Assembly (NCBI GenBank): GCA_029961685.1
Contig: JARWKL010000015.1
Location: forward strand, 19,985,720-20,049,719
Direction: 5' to 3'
Length of the DNA: 64,000 bases
From: Aristolochia californica
Lineage: Eukaryota > Streptophyta > Magnoliopsida > Piperales > Aristolochiaceae
The notes beneath the pieces were generated by a model. The model did not search any database. It saw only the letters and a list, made by a program, of their open reading frames with translations, and was not told the DNA's origin. The position numbers and the translations under genes are program-made. Below are positions 47,501-59,500 of the stretch, in pieces. Numbering within the stretch: position 1 is the first letter of the stretch; every line of letters begins with the position of its first letter.

Positions 47501-50500
47501 TAACTAATTGATAGAAATTCATGCACTAGTAAAAAAGGTCTAAATCTGAAAAAAGCTCTGCTTAGGCAGGCAAGCCCACTTTTTATGGTATTCAAAAATG
47601 GACTATTCACTATTTTAAGAGTAGCTAAAAAAAACTCTACCATTTTGGGTGGAAAAGAATGACTTGACTCAATCTAGATGTTGGGCATACTCTTGTTCTT
47701 TGTAGGTAGTATGTGCATTGCTACAAAGTGATAAAAAAATAAATTGAATAAATACTAGAGGTTCATTGCCTACACTTGTAAACAAATATGAACCATAACT
47801 TAAGATTAAAAAATTAACCAGTTTGATACCCAAGAGGATTGAAAGAACTAATTATCAAGGAGAGGATTTAACAAAAAAAATTGACCTGTTGTTTCTTCCC
47901 TTCCTTGGTGACACTGGCCTAGTTATCATCATGTGTTGGACATTGTTGCCAACCTTTATTGTACTTGGTCACATGTTCCCCGTTCCGCCAATTCTTTGGC
48001 CGGCAGGCTTGCTAAACATGGGACCTCCCTTATCGCAATGCTTGTCACAGGAGGTCCCCTTAGTATGTAATTTTTCTTAGTTAATACATTATCACTTTTA
48101 TAAAAAAAATAACTAAAAATTGACCATAAATCAAACCAAAATCAATCAGCATGATTGACATGAAGGGTTGGGCATAACCAACAATTTGACTAAAAATTTA
48201 GGAAGAGATAAAACTAATCTCACAAGAACCAGCAACAAGTTGGCCATGAATTAGTTAAACTCAACTTACAGAGAACCATCAATCCAACAACACTTCCACT
48301 TATGAATAAATTTGTCGAATTCTCAAACACCCTTATGACCTCAACCACTATTGTTGGACAAAAAATGAAAGATAAATAGATCTCTTCAAGCATAAACCAA
48401 ATTAGAATTTATCTCCAGGACTCAATCGAGTACCAAGTCTTAGCCTTGGCTAGAATTTGATGTGAACATATTGTCCTCCCAAGAGGCTCCAGTAGAGTCC
48501 AAGTTTCTGCTTGAGACAACATGGGAGTTCTTGACTGCAAGTTGTAGAGCCTAGGTTTTTTCTAGCAGTCATGGGAATTCTGTCTCCGTTGATTATGGTC
48601 TTGAAATTTTTGATGCCGAAATACCCAACTGGGGAAACTGCCAAACTATGAGACAAAGAGGTGTGCAGGAATAGGGAATAGTGATATGGTTGTCAGGTTT
48701 CCGAATTTCGAGGAGATGGAAAGATTCAAAGTGCTTGAGCTGGATAGGGTTTGGAAGTACTTCCGACTTTGCCTCTTCTATTACCTCCTTAGCAAAATGT
48801 GGCCATGGGAGAGACATGCATTTTCAGAATATTATCTTACTACTACTGTATTTATTTTTATTTTATTTTTTATTTTTAAGAATTTTAACAATGAGTATGT
48901 CATTGTTGGTGATTTTTGAAATATTATTGAGTAATTTCCCATCAGTTGAACAAAGTAGATTATTAGATGAATATATCATTTCTCAACAAAAAAAAGTTAG
49001 TATAGAAAAGGAAAAAGAGTACTTCGGTTCTTCAGTCAAGTTGGTGAGGCATTTGTATTTACTTTTTCGTTGCAAGCCTGTTAAGTTTTACTGATATTGT
49101 TTACAAGCACATGAATGATAATTTCTTGGGATTTTTCTTTTGTATTGAAAGTTTATTAATTGAAATGTTATTTCATATCAACTTCCTTTCTTTTGCTATG
49201 TTGTGGTGAATAATTTTCATATTAGTTGCTTAGCTCATGTACTGATTTTGTTGATCTAATGTATTTTCTTCCTATGGTAACAGGAAGAGGAAAAAAGGTG
49301 CAAAAAAGTAGAAGCAAATGGTAAGAAAAATGTCAAAGCCTCAAAACCTAAGGTGCGTTTGTTTAGGTTTAAAGTCTATGAAGTTTGGAGTCTACTCCAT
49401 TTTATTTTTATTGACCTTGTTGCATCGTGAGTTTAATATTTTGTAAGCATATTTTGGAGTTGCACTATGTTTTAGAATAAAGAAAAACATTTTGTCTTGT
49501 AAAGATTGAGCTTGGTCTATCCCAAAATGATTAGCCACTTAGGAGACCTATTGCTCAACCTTATAAGCTAACAATAATTCTTAACACTGAACAAGATTAC
49601 AACATGCATGAACACAAGGCAAACCTGGCATGAAAGCTCTCAGTGCCTAATAAAATCAAATTCTTCGTGTGGACGGCCATCAGGGAACAAATCCTCATCT
49701 TTGATAACCTCCATAAAAGAGGTTACACCGCCCCTGATCGCACTTGTACCCTTTGTGGTGTGTGCGATGAGACAGTCCAACATTTTCTCTTACATTGCGA
49801 CTTTTCATGGCAAGTCTGGATGAAGATATTTCAGAAGATTAGTCTCCAAATAGGGCTACATCAGGACCTTTTTGGCACCTTTGAGATGGTTATGGGGATG
49901 CGCCTTCCTAAGCTGGGCAAGATAATTCTCTTGGCATGCCTTGCGCATGTCCCATGGTGTATATGGCTAGAGCGAAACAACTGGAGATTCAATTCCAAGG
50001 CTAGCAACCCGGATAATATAGCTTCTCAGGCAGTGGGCCTTATCTCGAGTTGGCTACATTCTAGGAAGGAGTTTGCTTTTCTATTGGGCGTCTCCCTTCG
50101 AGAAAATTGGGGTTTGATAGCGCACATGGCGGGCCCTCGTAGGAATCCGGTTATGGCCACCTGGGATCCTCCTCCTTATGACTGCATCAAACTCAATTTT
50201 GATGGCAGTGCTTTAGGCTGTCCTGGGCCGGCTGGAGCTGGTGGTGTTTTCAGAGATAGCATTGGAGACCCTATTTTATCCTATGCAGGGCCGGTGGGTA
50301 TCGTTGATTCAAATATTGTTGAAGTGAGTGTTCTTCTGCTCAGCCTCCAAATCTTTAAAGAGTGGCTCCATGGCAAGCTGATTATTGAAGGCGATTCAAA
50401 GACTGTCATCAGCTGGTGTTCAAAGGAAAGCTCCCCTCTTTGGCGCCACTGGCCAATCATTGATTGTATCGCTGACATTGTGTCATCCATCTATTGTAAT

Positions 50501-53500
50501 TGGCACCTCGTTCCTAGATCAACCAATTCTTGGGTTGATAAATTGGCAAAATTCGGAACCTCCTAGCAATCTCTCATTGTTTGGGAAGGCTTCCCCTCGT
50601 GTAATCATAATAAAATTCAGCATCATTTCAAAAATATAATTCTTAACACCAATTAATGTGGGGCTAGTCTCACTAATACTGCCCTTCCCATCCAGGCTTA
50701 CACATACAGTTGACTGGCGTGAGGCTTGGGCAACACATATAGGATAGAACCTCAATAGGGTGTAAATTAGGCTTAGATCCAGGCAGACGTCCTATTATCT
50801 TACCATGTAATTAACCACTCAAAACCGGAGATTAACCTCAGATTACTCAAAAAGAGGTGTAGACTTTGATGACATCGACACCAGTTATGATGATGCAAGC
50901 AATTGCATAGGTTTGGAAGACCTACGTGGGCACAAAATTGGGGAGAAACCACCAAACAACCCTCTAGGGTCACATAAACCACATTAAACTGCTCAATTGG
51001 TAGCATAAGCCATTAATCCTTGGGTTATGGTAAAACAGAAAAAGAAGAAATATAACTTTTAACTCTGATGGAAGAGGCATAGCTCATGCAATGTGCGAGT
51101 TAATGTGGGTGATATTATTGATTACAAGGTTTTCCTAGTTGACAAATTGATGGTGAGGGGCTGTGCCAAAAAACTTGCGGAACTTATTGCCTAGAATCTA
51201 GTGTTTCATAAGGAGACTAAACATATTGAGGCTCACCGTCATATAATTTAAGATACTATAATAAGCAAAAGGTTACAGTACCTATGTGATATCTAAAGAA
51301 CTCACCGTCTTTTAGTTTAAGATATTGTCATGACTAAAATGTTACAGTATCATATATGATATCTAAAAATCAGTGTAATAATATTTTTGCTAATATCTCG
51401 AATGAGAAAGAATTCAACAACTTTTCGTTCAGCTGGGGTTGTTTAATATATATTCCCTAACTTGAGGGAATGTTGAGTTATGTATACATAGGTGTTAGGG
51501 GTAAGCTTGGAATTGGTTTAGTTGATTTTATGTACTGTTTAGTTAAGGGCAGAACTCATATTACGTGTTGTATGTTTAGAAGTCTTCAAGTGAGGGACAT
51601 ATTTGTGTACTTTTGTAGTAATGTGAAGTGAACCTAATTAAAGACATGAATCGTCCATTAGCACAAATCTCTCTGTCTCTTTTTAACACAAATTCATCTC
51701 ATTTTTTTATTGATTTTCTTTATTAGAGATTCATTTAAAATAATGACCTTACTTTTCTGTGGATTTATTGTAGCTAATTGGGAAAAGGCTAAAATTTGTA
51801 CAGGGAAAGAATGCATCTGCACAAGATGTCAGAGGGTCTTCCAAGAGACCGGATTTGAAGGCAATGACAAAGGCAAGTGGCAACATGCATTATCTACTAT
51901 TGACATGGACCTTATGGTGGTCAATTTATCTATTGATCTTTTAAGCATCATTTGATGTTATTGGCAGATGGTCGAGACAAATGCAATTTTGTACCCCAAG
52001 AGAATTGGTGCCCTTGACGGTTGGTGGTTTTGCCTTTTTTAGTAAAACCAATGCTTGGTTTTGTATCTTGCACTATGACTTCGATATTCTTCTAAAAAGA
52101 TGACTTCAATGATACGAGCATGTACTGAATGAGTGTAAAGATGGTTTTTCCTTTTTATTTTTTATTTTTAGGAAAATGTGTAAATATTTATTCAAGGAGA
52201 GAAGAATACAACAAACTGATTTTTATTTATTATAAAAACTTGGAGTACATAAAAAACCTCAGATTTCTCCTTAAGGAGATAAATCCAAGTGCACCTATTA
52301 AAATCATCAATAAATGAAATAAAGTACCTATGACCGAATTGACTAGTCACAGGACAAGGACCCCAGATGTCTGAATGTGCAATCTCAAAAAGTTGACTAG
52401 ACTTGTGGTATGAGACTGGAACGAACTCTTGTGATGCTTGCCTAGTTGGCATTGCTTGTATTGAAAAGAAATACTAGAAAAAAATTCTAAAAATTCTTGA
52501 ATCAGTTTTGGTGTGAATGGATGACCTAATATCTGATGCCACTATTGAGGTGAGCTTGTTGAGTGTAGTGCTTGGATATTATCTGATAGGTGGGTCTCTA
52601 GATAATACAATTCGTTTATCTCACGAGTGGAACCAATCATTTTCCTTGTTACGAGATTTTGAAAGACATAATGAGTAGGATAAAAGGTCTGATAACATTT
52701 CATAGACTTTGCTAACTGACTGAAAGACAACAACTTCAAGGGAAATTTAGGGACATGTTGTGTTGACTGAGGAGACAAGAAGGATGTTGGAGTGATAGTA
52801 CCCACTCCCTAAACTGATGAAGTAGACCCATTGACAAAATTGACATGCTTTATATACAATGACTTCAAGTCAGAAAAAAATGGATGACATACTTGAAATA
52901 TGTTCAGTAGCCCCTGAATCGAGAACCCAAGATGGTGACAAGCGTACATGGAAGATTGATGTATTTGAACTGGTCCCAGTGGGAGTAGGGACAAGAACAT
53001 AAGCATGGGCCACATATGCAGAGGATGAAACAACGGAAATCTAAGCCATATGTAGTGCAATCTACTGCCGTTGCTGAATTAACTGCTACGTTTCATCTAG
53101 GGCTCCTAGTGTAACAAAGGCAACAACATCAGATGCACCACTATTGCTATCATGGATAGTTGAGTTGGTCCATGTGGGTTTCCCAAATTTAACTTAACAT
53201 CTATCAAAGTAATGGTTGTTGTGTCCACAATGAATGCACTTCCTTTCAAACTTACCATCACCGTGACCTCTACCATGACTTGAGCCATCTCTACCTCTAC
53301 CAGCACCTATATGGCCTCTAGATGAGTCTATTGAATCTCATATAGGGGGGGGTTAGTGCACATGACTCAGGACATGATCTTCATGCGCATTACGCAGTTC
53401 ATGTCCTGATGTCGTTAGGGAGCGCCGAAATTCATGTCATGTACATGAACATACATGACTCAAGAGTTCATGTCTCAAGAGTAAAGGGCGGAAAGTGCTT

Positions 53501-56500
53501 TCCGCCCGATTTTGAGAATCATCTACATGACTCTCGCGCGGGCTCTCTCTGGCTCAGACCATTCCCGCACCTCGCTTTCGTTCCCACAACCCCGCTGTCG
53601 TCTCCCTGAAGCCCAAACTCTCTGCTCCCTCTCTCGTCTCCGCCGTCCCTCTCCGGTCTCCCTCTCTACTGCCTCCATCTCTCGCTGCAAACGTTCTTCC
53701 GGCGTCCTTCTCTTTCTCAGACTCGCTTCTCCCTCTCTCTTATCTCTCTGTTTCTTCTCCCTCTCTTCTCCCTTTCGGCATCTCACTCCCTTCTCCCTCA
53801 CGCTATCATTTTTTTCGCCAAAAGATCTTCCAATTTTTTGCGATTTTCCCTGTTTTAGTTTCGTTTTTCTTCGATTTTGACATTTGGACTTCTCGGCTTC
53901 CCTCTCTTCTCCCTCTCTGCGTACCGTCGGAGCGCCGCCTCTATCGGCGTTGCCCGCCGCTGTCGCCGTTGCCCACTGGCCCGTCGCCATCGTCGTTGCC
54001 CGCTGGTTCGCCCCTCACGAAGACAACGACCCTGAGGAAGACGAAGATAGTTTAAAACTATCGTCATTAATTTATAAAATTTATTTATAAAATAATTATT
54101 TTTATTTATTTAATACATTTATTTTATAATTACTATATTAAAAATAGTGATTTAATAGTCATAATTAAAATATTTTTAAAATAAATATTTGATAAATTAT
54201 CTTGGCATAATTATCCAATTGCTATAGTTAATTAAACCAATGGTTTTAAATTTTGTGATAATATATTATTAATTAATAATACATAAAATATATTATATAC
54301 AAATATATAGTGTGTTAAATTTATGATTAGATCAATTTTTTTCTTAAATTATTCATTTTTAGGTTAAAGTATATCATATGTTATTAATAACTCCACGTTA
54401 TTTATAACGTTATTAATAACTCCATGTTAAACTCGGATATGCATGCGTAAAACATGTTTAAGATGCAAATGACCTAATGATCTAAAAATTTCATGCAGTA
54501 GAAAAAATGAATTCTCAAATTAATGTGCGGTGGGATATTTACCAGAGCCAAACAACCCACTTTTTGCCAATTTACAAAAAGCAGACAGAACAATCATAGA
54601 TCATCGTAAATGTTTTTATCAATTAATGATGTGTAACGGCAATAAGTTTTGTTAGAAATGAGTTATGGTTTGGGAGTCACCACTCAGTTAAAAATATCTC
54701 GCCCCCCTTTTTCAATGATTGCAAAACCTAATATATAAAAAACTACAAGAGTTTACAATCCTTAAAAATCACATATAATTACCATATTAATGCATAATAA
54801 TATATCTAATTCAATTAATAAATATATTAATATATTTAATTATACATTAAATAATTTATTCGTGTAGTAATAATGGTTGTTTTACCTAATTTGGGGTTTA
54901 AAGATTATATTGTAATTAAGTGTATTGTAAAGGTTTAGAGATTTTCTTGTTTTTTATGTTTTTCTCATGTTGGGGCACTAACACTGGAAACTGTTTTCCA
55001 GTGCACATGAAGTCGTCAACACTAACACCAAATGCGAAGATGATCTTCATGTACATGACTGACATGATCTTCATGTTGGACATGAACTTGATCTTTAAGT
55101 TTCTGAGGTATTAAGAGCATTAGCTTCCACCACCTTAACATCTTTACCTACTTTGGGTTCAATTGTCTTCTCAACTCTCATAATCCTGTCAAATGGTGGT
55201 AGATAGAGTGAGAATCTCATCAGAGGCTAATACCTTGGCCTTGATTCCATCAAATTCAGCACCCAATCTATCAGGAAATTTTACTACCAACAGCCGATTT
55301 TGTTGTTTTCTTAATTCCCTTTCCTCTGTATGGAATTGATGATACACTTTTATCTCTTGCCAGATCCTTAGAAATGCATTATAATATTTTTTAATTGTTT
55401 TGTTTCCCTTTTCAGTCCAAAGAAGTCAGTGTATAATTCATACACTTGAGAAAGATTGCTCTCCTGGGCATACAAAGACTCTAAGGACACAAACATGTCT
55501 TGCACTGTCTTTCAATTCATTACTTGATTCCTCAATGTAGAATTAATACTATAGACAGTCTAAGTCATAACTTGGCTATCCTTTGCTTCCCAATCATCAT
55601 CTGTAGGAATTATAGGATCATGTTGAATGATTTTAATCTTCTTTTTGACCTTCAAATACATTCTGACAGATTTGGCCCAATTGAGATAATTTGACCCTGT
55701 CAGTTTCTTAGATGTAATGATAATTGTATCTTTTCCATCATACCCTACAATTTCTTTAAATGGAGTATATACTTCTCCTGAATCAGCCATATTTTGTGTA
55801 CAGGATCATAAATCAACCAAACAACACTTCCAAAAATCTTCCAAAAATATCACCAATGTGGGCCCCACATCCTAAAATTAGGGTTAGGGCAAAAACTAGG
55901 ATGTGGACACTCCAAACACCTTTAATCAATGCATAAGCTTCAATTTTCAAGAGAATAATATCAATTAACCCCTAATTAGGGCTGATGTCAGCCTAAAGAA
56001 GGATGATGTAGGTAGTTGATGCTCATCCCAAGAAATCTAAAAAAATCCCCTTAGGGCAGTTAAATCATAAGAGACCGCTCCTTCACTTTTCTAAAAAAAA
56101 TAAAAAATCATAATAGATCACTCAATGATCATTAGAACTAGCAAGCTAGGGTTGTGGCAGAGAAAAAAGGAGAAAAGGCTTGAGTTTTTACCAACCTATA
56201 ACCGAAAAACTTGATGAATCCTTCTTTTAAGAGATTGGCCCCTTCAGAGATTGATGGAAACTGATAGAAGACGCTCCCAAATACGATCTATTGCTCTGAT
56301 ACCATTTGAAAACTGAAGATTGAAGGTTAAGAAAGAGAGAAGAAAGAGGAGAAGGAAGAGGGAGGGAAGCGTTTGAGAGATGCTTAAAATAGAGCTCGTT
56401 GGGGATCGTGCACGTCCCCTCTATTTAATTAAGTGGGTCTCTAAAAATTACAAAAAGGCCCCCACTTATACAATCTAACTTCATTTCCTTGTAACTCCCA

Positions 56501-59500
56501 TTCTATATATCCTATGTACATAAAACTTGAACCATAGATACAATTCAGCATGTAGAGCAAGATTATATATAAGAATAAATCTATTGAAGTGTGAAATGAC
56601 CAAAATACCCTGGTTTTGTTTTCCAACAAGTTTCTTTGAGATGATTTATTCAGATGTGTGGGGACCTTGTCCGGTAATTAGTATGTTTGGTTACAAATAT
56701 TTTGTGTCCTTTATTGATGATTCTAGCAAAATTACTTGGGTGTATCTCCTATTGGAGAAATCTGAAGCGTTCAATATATTTTTGACTTTCTACAATGAAA
56801 TAAAAATTCAATATGGTGCTTCACTTCGAATTTTGCATACTGATAATGAGCTTGAATTTATAACTCACAACTTTATTTCACTTGTCATTCTATGTGTGCC
56901 ATTCATCCGTCATCTTTTGTGTATGCTCCACAACAAAAGTGGAGTCGTAGAAAGGAAGACCCTCATTTGCTAGAAGTTGCATGGATTATGTTATTTCATC
57001 TGCATATTCCCAAATCGTATTGGGATGATGCAATTCTGATTGCCTATTTTCTCATTAATAGGATACCTTCCTCTGTGTGGAGGCAAGATTTGATTTAAGA
57101 TGCTTGGTCTGATAGTGAGTTATTTCCCTTGTCTCCTTGTGTTTTTGGCTGTATTTGTTTTGTGTATGTGTTGGGTCCTATACTTGATAAACTCTCTCTT
57201 GACAATTAAATGTTTTTTCTTGGGTTATTCATGCACACAAATGGTATACATGTTATTATTCATCTACGAAAAAAACCTTTGTTTTAGCTGGTGTTACTTT
57301 TTTTTGAAGACACTCCATATTTCTTTATGTCTAGGTCTTTACCTGTTACTTCTTTCTAGCTAGTTCATGTTGCTCCTAGTCCAGTGGAGGAGACTTCTAG
57401 CTCAATTCCACTAGTTGAAACATCAAAACCCTTGTAGGTAGATTAACGTAGAAAATGTCATAAGACACCACAGAAAAATCTCTTTGCTACTTGTGTTATA
57501 ACGTTCGTTGTTTGAGGCTCCTGAGGTAAGTGATTTACGTCTTCCTATTACTGTTCGTACTTGCCCAAGATATCCTATTTCTTATTATGTCTTTTTTGAC
57601 TTGTCTGGGTCCTTTAAAGAGTTTTCTCTGTCATTGTAAGCGTTGTTGTCCCCTTTGTGGAAATAGGCTATGGACGAAGAGATGGAGATTCTACTTTTTT
57701 TTTTTTTTTTTGTAATAATGATGTATAAACTATTAAAAAGAGGGAGAAGAATACAAACCTAACTAAGTGAGCCTTCCTCCACAAGATGGAGGCTCTACTT
57801 GATCGTACAACATGGACATTATGTGATCTACCTCTTGGTGCCACAAGTGTAAGATGTCGTTGGCTGTACACAGTGAAGTATAATGTTGATGGGTCCATTG
57901 AGAGGTATAAAGCCTGCCTTGTTGCAAAAGTATACCTAGACTTATAGAATTGATGTATTTGAAACATTCTTTCTTGTAGCCAGATTATCTTCTATTCGAA
58001 TTCTTGTTTCAATGGTAGTAACTTAGAGTTGCTCTTACATCAATTGGATATAAAAAATATGTTCTTATATGGAGCTTGGATGAGGAAGTGTATATAGAGC
58101 AACTTCCTGAGTTTGTTACTTAGGGGGAGACAGAAAAGGTATGTAAGCTGAACAAGGCAATCTACGGTCTCAAGTAGAGTCCTTGGATATAGTTTGATAA
58201 GTTCAGCAAAGTATTTGTCTTTGGCTTTCTCTAGAAGTCGTCGTGATAATTCATTGTTCATTTTATAAAGACATGCTGGAATTGTGACCCTACTTCTTTA
58301 TATGGATGATATAGTCTTATTTGGAAGTGTTATGCAAGGGATTGAAAAGGTAAAAATATACCTCGCTAAGAACTTTCACACAAAAGACTTAGGGTGAGTA
58401 AAATAATTTCTGGAAATTGAGGTAGCTAGAATTAAAATTTGAGTTGTATTAACTCAACGTAAGTATGTGATAGATATGCTACAGGATTATGAGTTACTTG
58501 GGGCAAAACCTGCGGAAACTCCTTTGGAAATCAGTTTCAACCTCCTTGAAGACGCAATGGAACAATGGTTACTCCTTATGTTTGGTCTTCTACTCAGATC
58601 GATGATCTTTTTACTTGGGCAAGGCAGAATTTGGGATTTTTTGAAACAAGCTAAGCTTTCTTGATATATGTGCTCTAGCTTCATGAGTGTTAGAAACTAT
58701 GCAAGGGTACTTTAGTCATTTCTCTCTTCTTGATACTCAATTCTTGAGGTAGCAATAGGCTATTTATCCTGATAAGTCTATATTTCAAGTTTGGTTAAGT
58801 TCTGAATAGTATTGAGTGAGTTATGAAGGTCTAAGTTGTAAAGCGCATTTTTGTATCTCGTATAGTTTCACTGTCTTTTAATAGAGAAAGGGCTCGATTT
58901 TGAGCCTCAGTTTGTGCTGCCTGACGCACACTTGCCTTCTCTTTCTTCTCCTTTCTTCTTCTTTCTTCTTCTTCTCTCTAAAGCTTGCACCATCTAAGTT
59001 TGTTGGCCTTACTTTCTCTTGCTGTGATGACAGGAATCGACGTTGGACACCAATTCTTTTCTCGAGCTGAAATGGTGGCTGTTGGTTTGCACAACCACTG
59101 GCTTAAAGGCATTGATTATCTGCGAAAAGATTTTAGTAAATTGGTATCTATCTAAATTTCACAGTTAAATTTGAAGGGTTTCTACTGTTATCGATCATTA
59201 AATTTTGTTTGAGGAAGATGTTACGTCAGAACAGAGGATGTGAGAAATATGTTTTAGAAAACTCTGATAGTTCTGGTTTTATATATTGAAAGATCTTTCA
59301 TTGGGAATTTCAGTATGGGAAAAGCTTCTAACAGAGCAAGTTTTTAAAGGATTTTGCTCATTAAATTCTTTTTTTTTTAAATGATGTTGAATTTTATTAA
59401 ATCAAAAGTTCAGAAGAACAGGATTACAGGGGGGGAAGCCTTCCCAATGGCGTTTCTCATGATGATTCCTTTTTCTTTCTTCAGTTGCTGCCTAGTTAGC

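Larger units (their letters stand above)
52192..56628 (-). mobile_element. 5' half of a Copia element with an insertion in gag (KYP intron 4)
   Basis: On the minus strand: 5' LTR 56628-56305 (same family as 39252), primer site TGGTATCAGAGC (56304-56293), gag starting [11 protein letters not shown] (55790-55560), gag end with a CCHC-like knuckle [13 protein letters not shown] (53306-53106), a pre-integrase part and the integrase start ([19 protein letters not shown], 52452-52192). It stops inside integrase; RT, RNase H and 3' LTR are missing here. Between 55110 and 53341 the gag is split by foreign sequence. Confidence 0.8.

Noticed and set aside
48450..48820. Minus-strand frames with [19 protein letters not shown]
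   Set aside because: This has a faint look of a retroelement gag or DUF4283-like piece, but I could not tie it to a family.
53512..54090. Pyrimidine-rich open frames in the GC-rich block
   Set aside because: Frames are open on both strands owing to base composition; the peptides are low-complexity Ser/Pro/Leu or Arg/Glu with no family.
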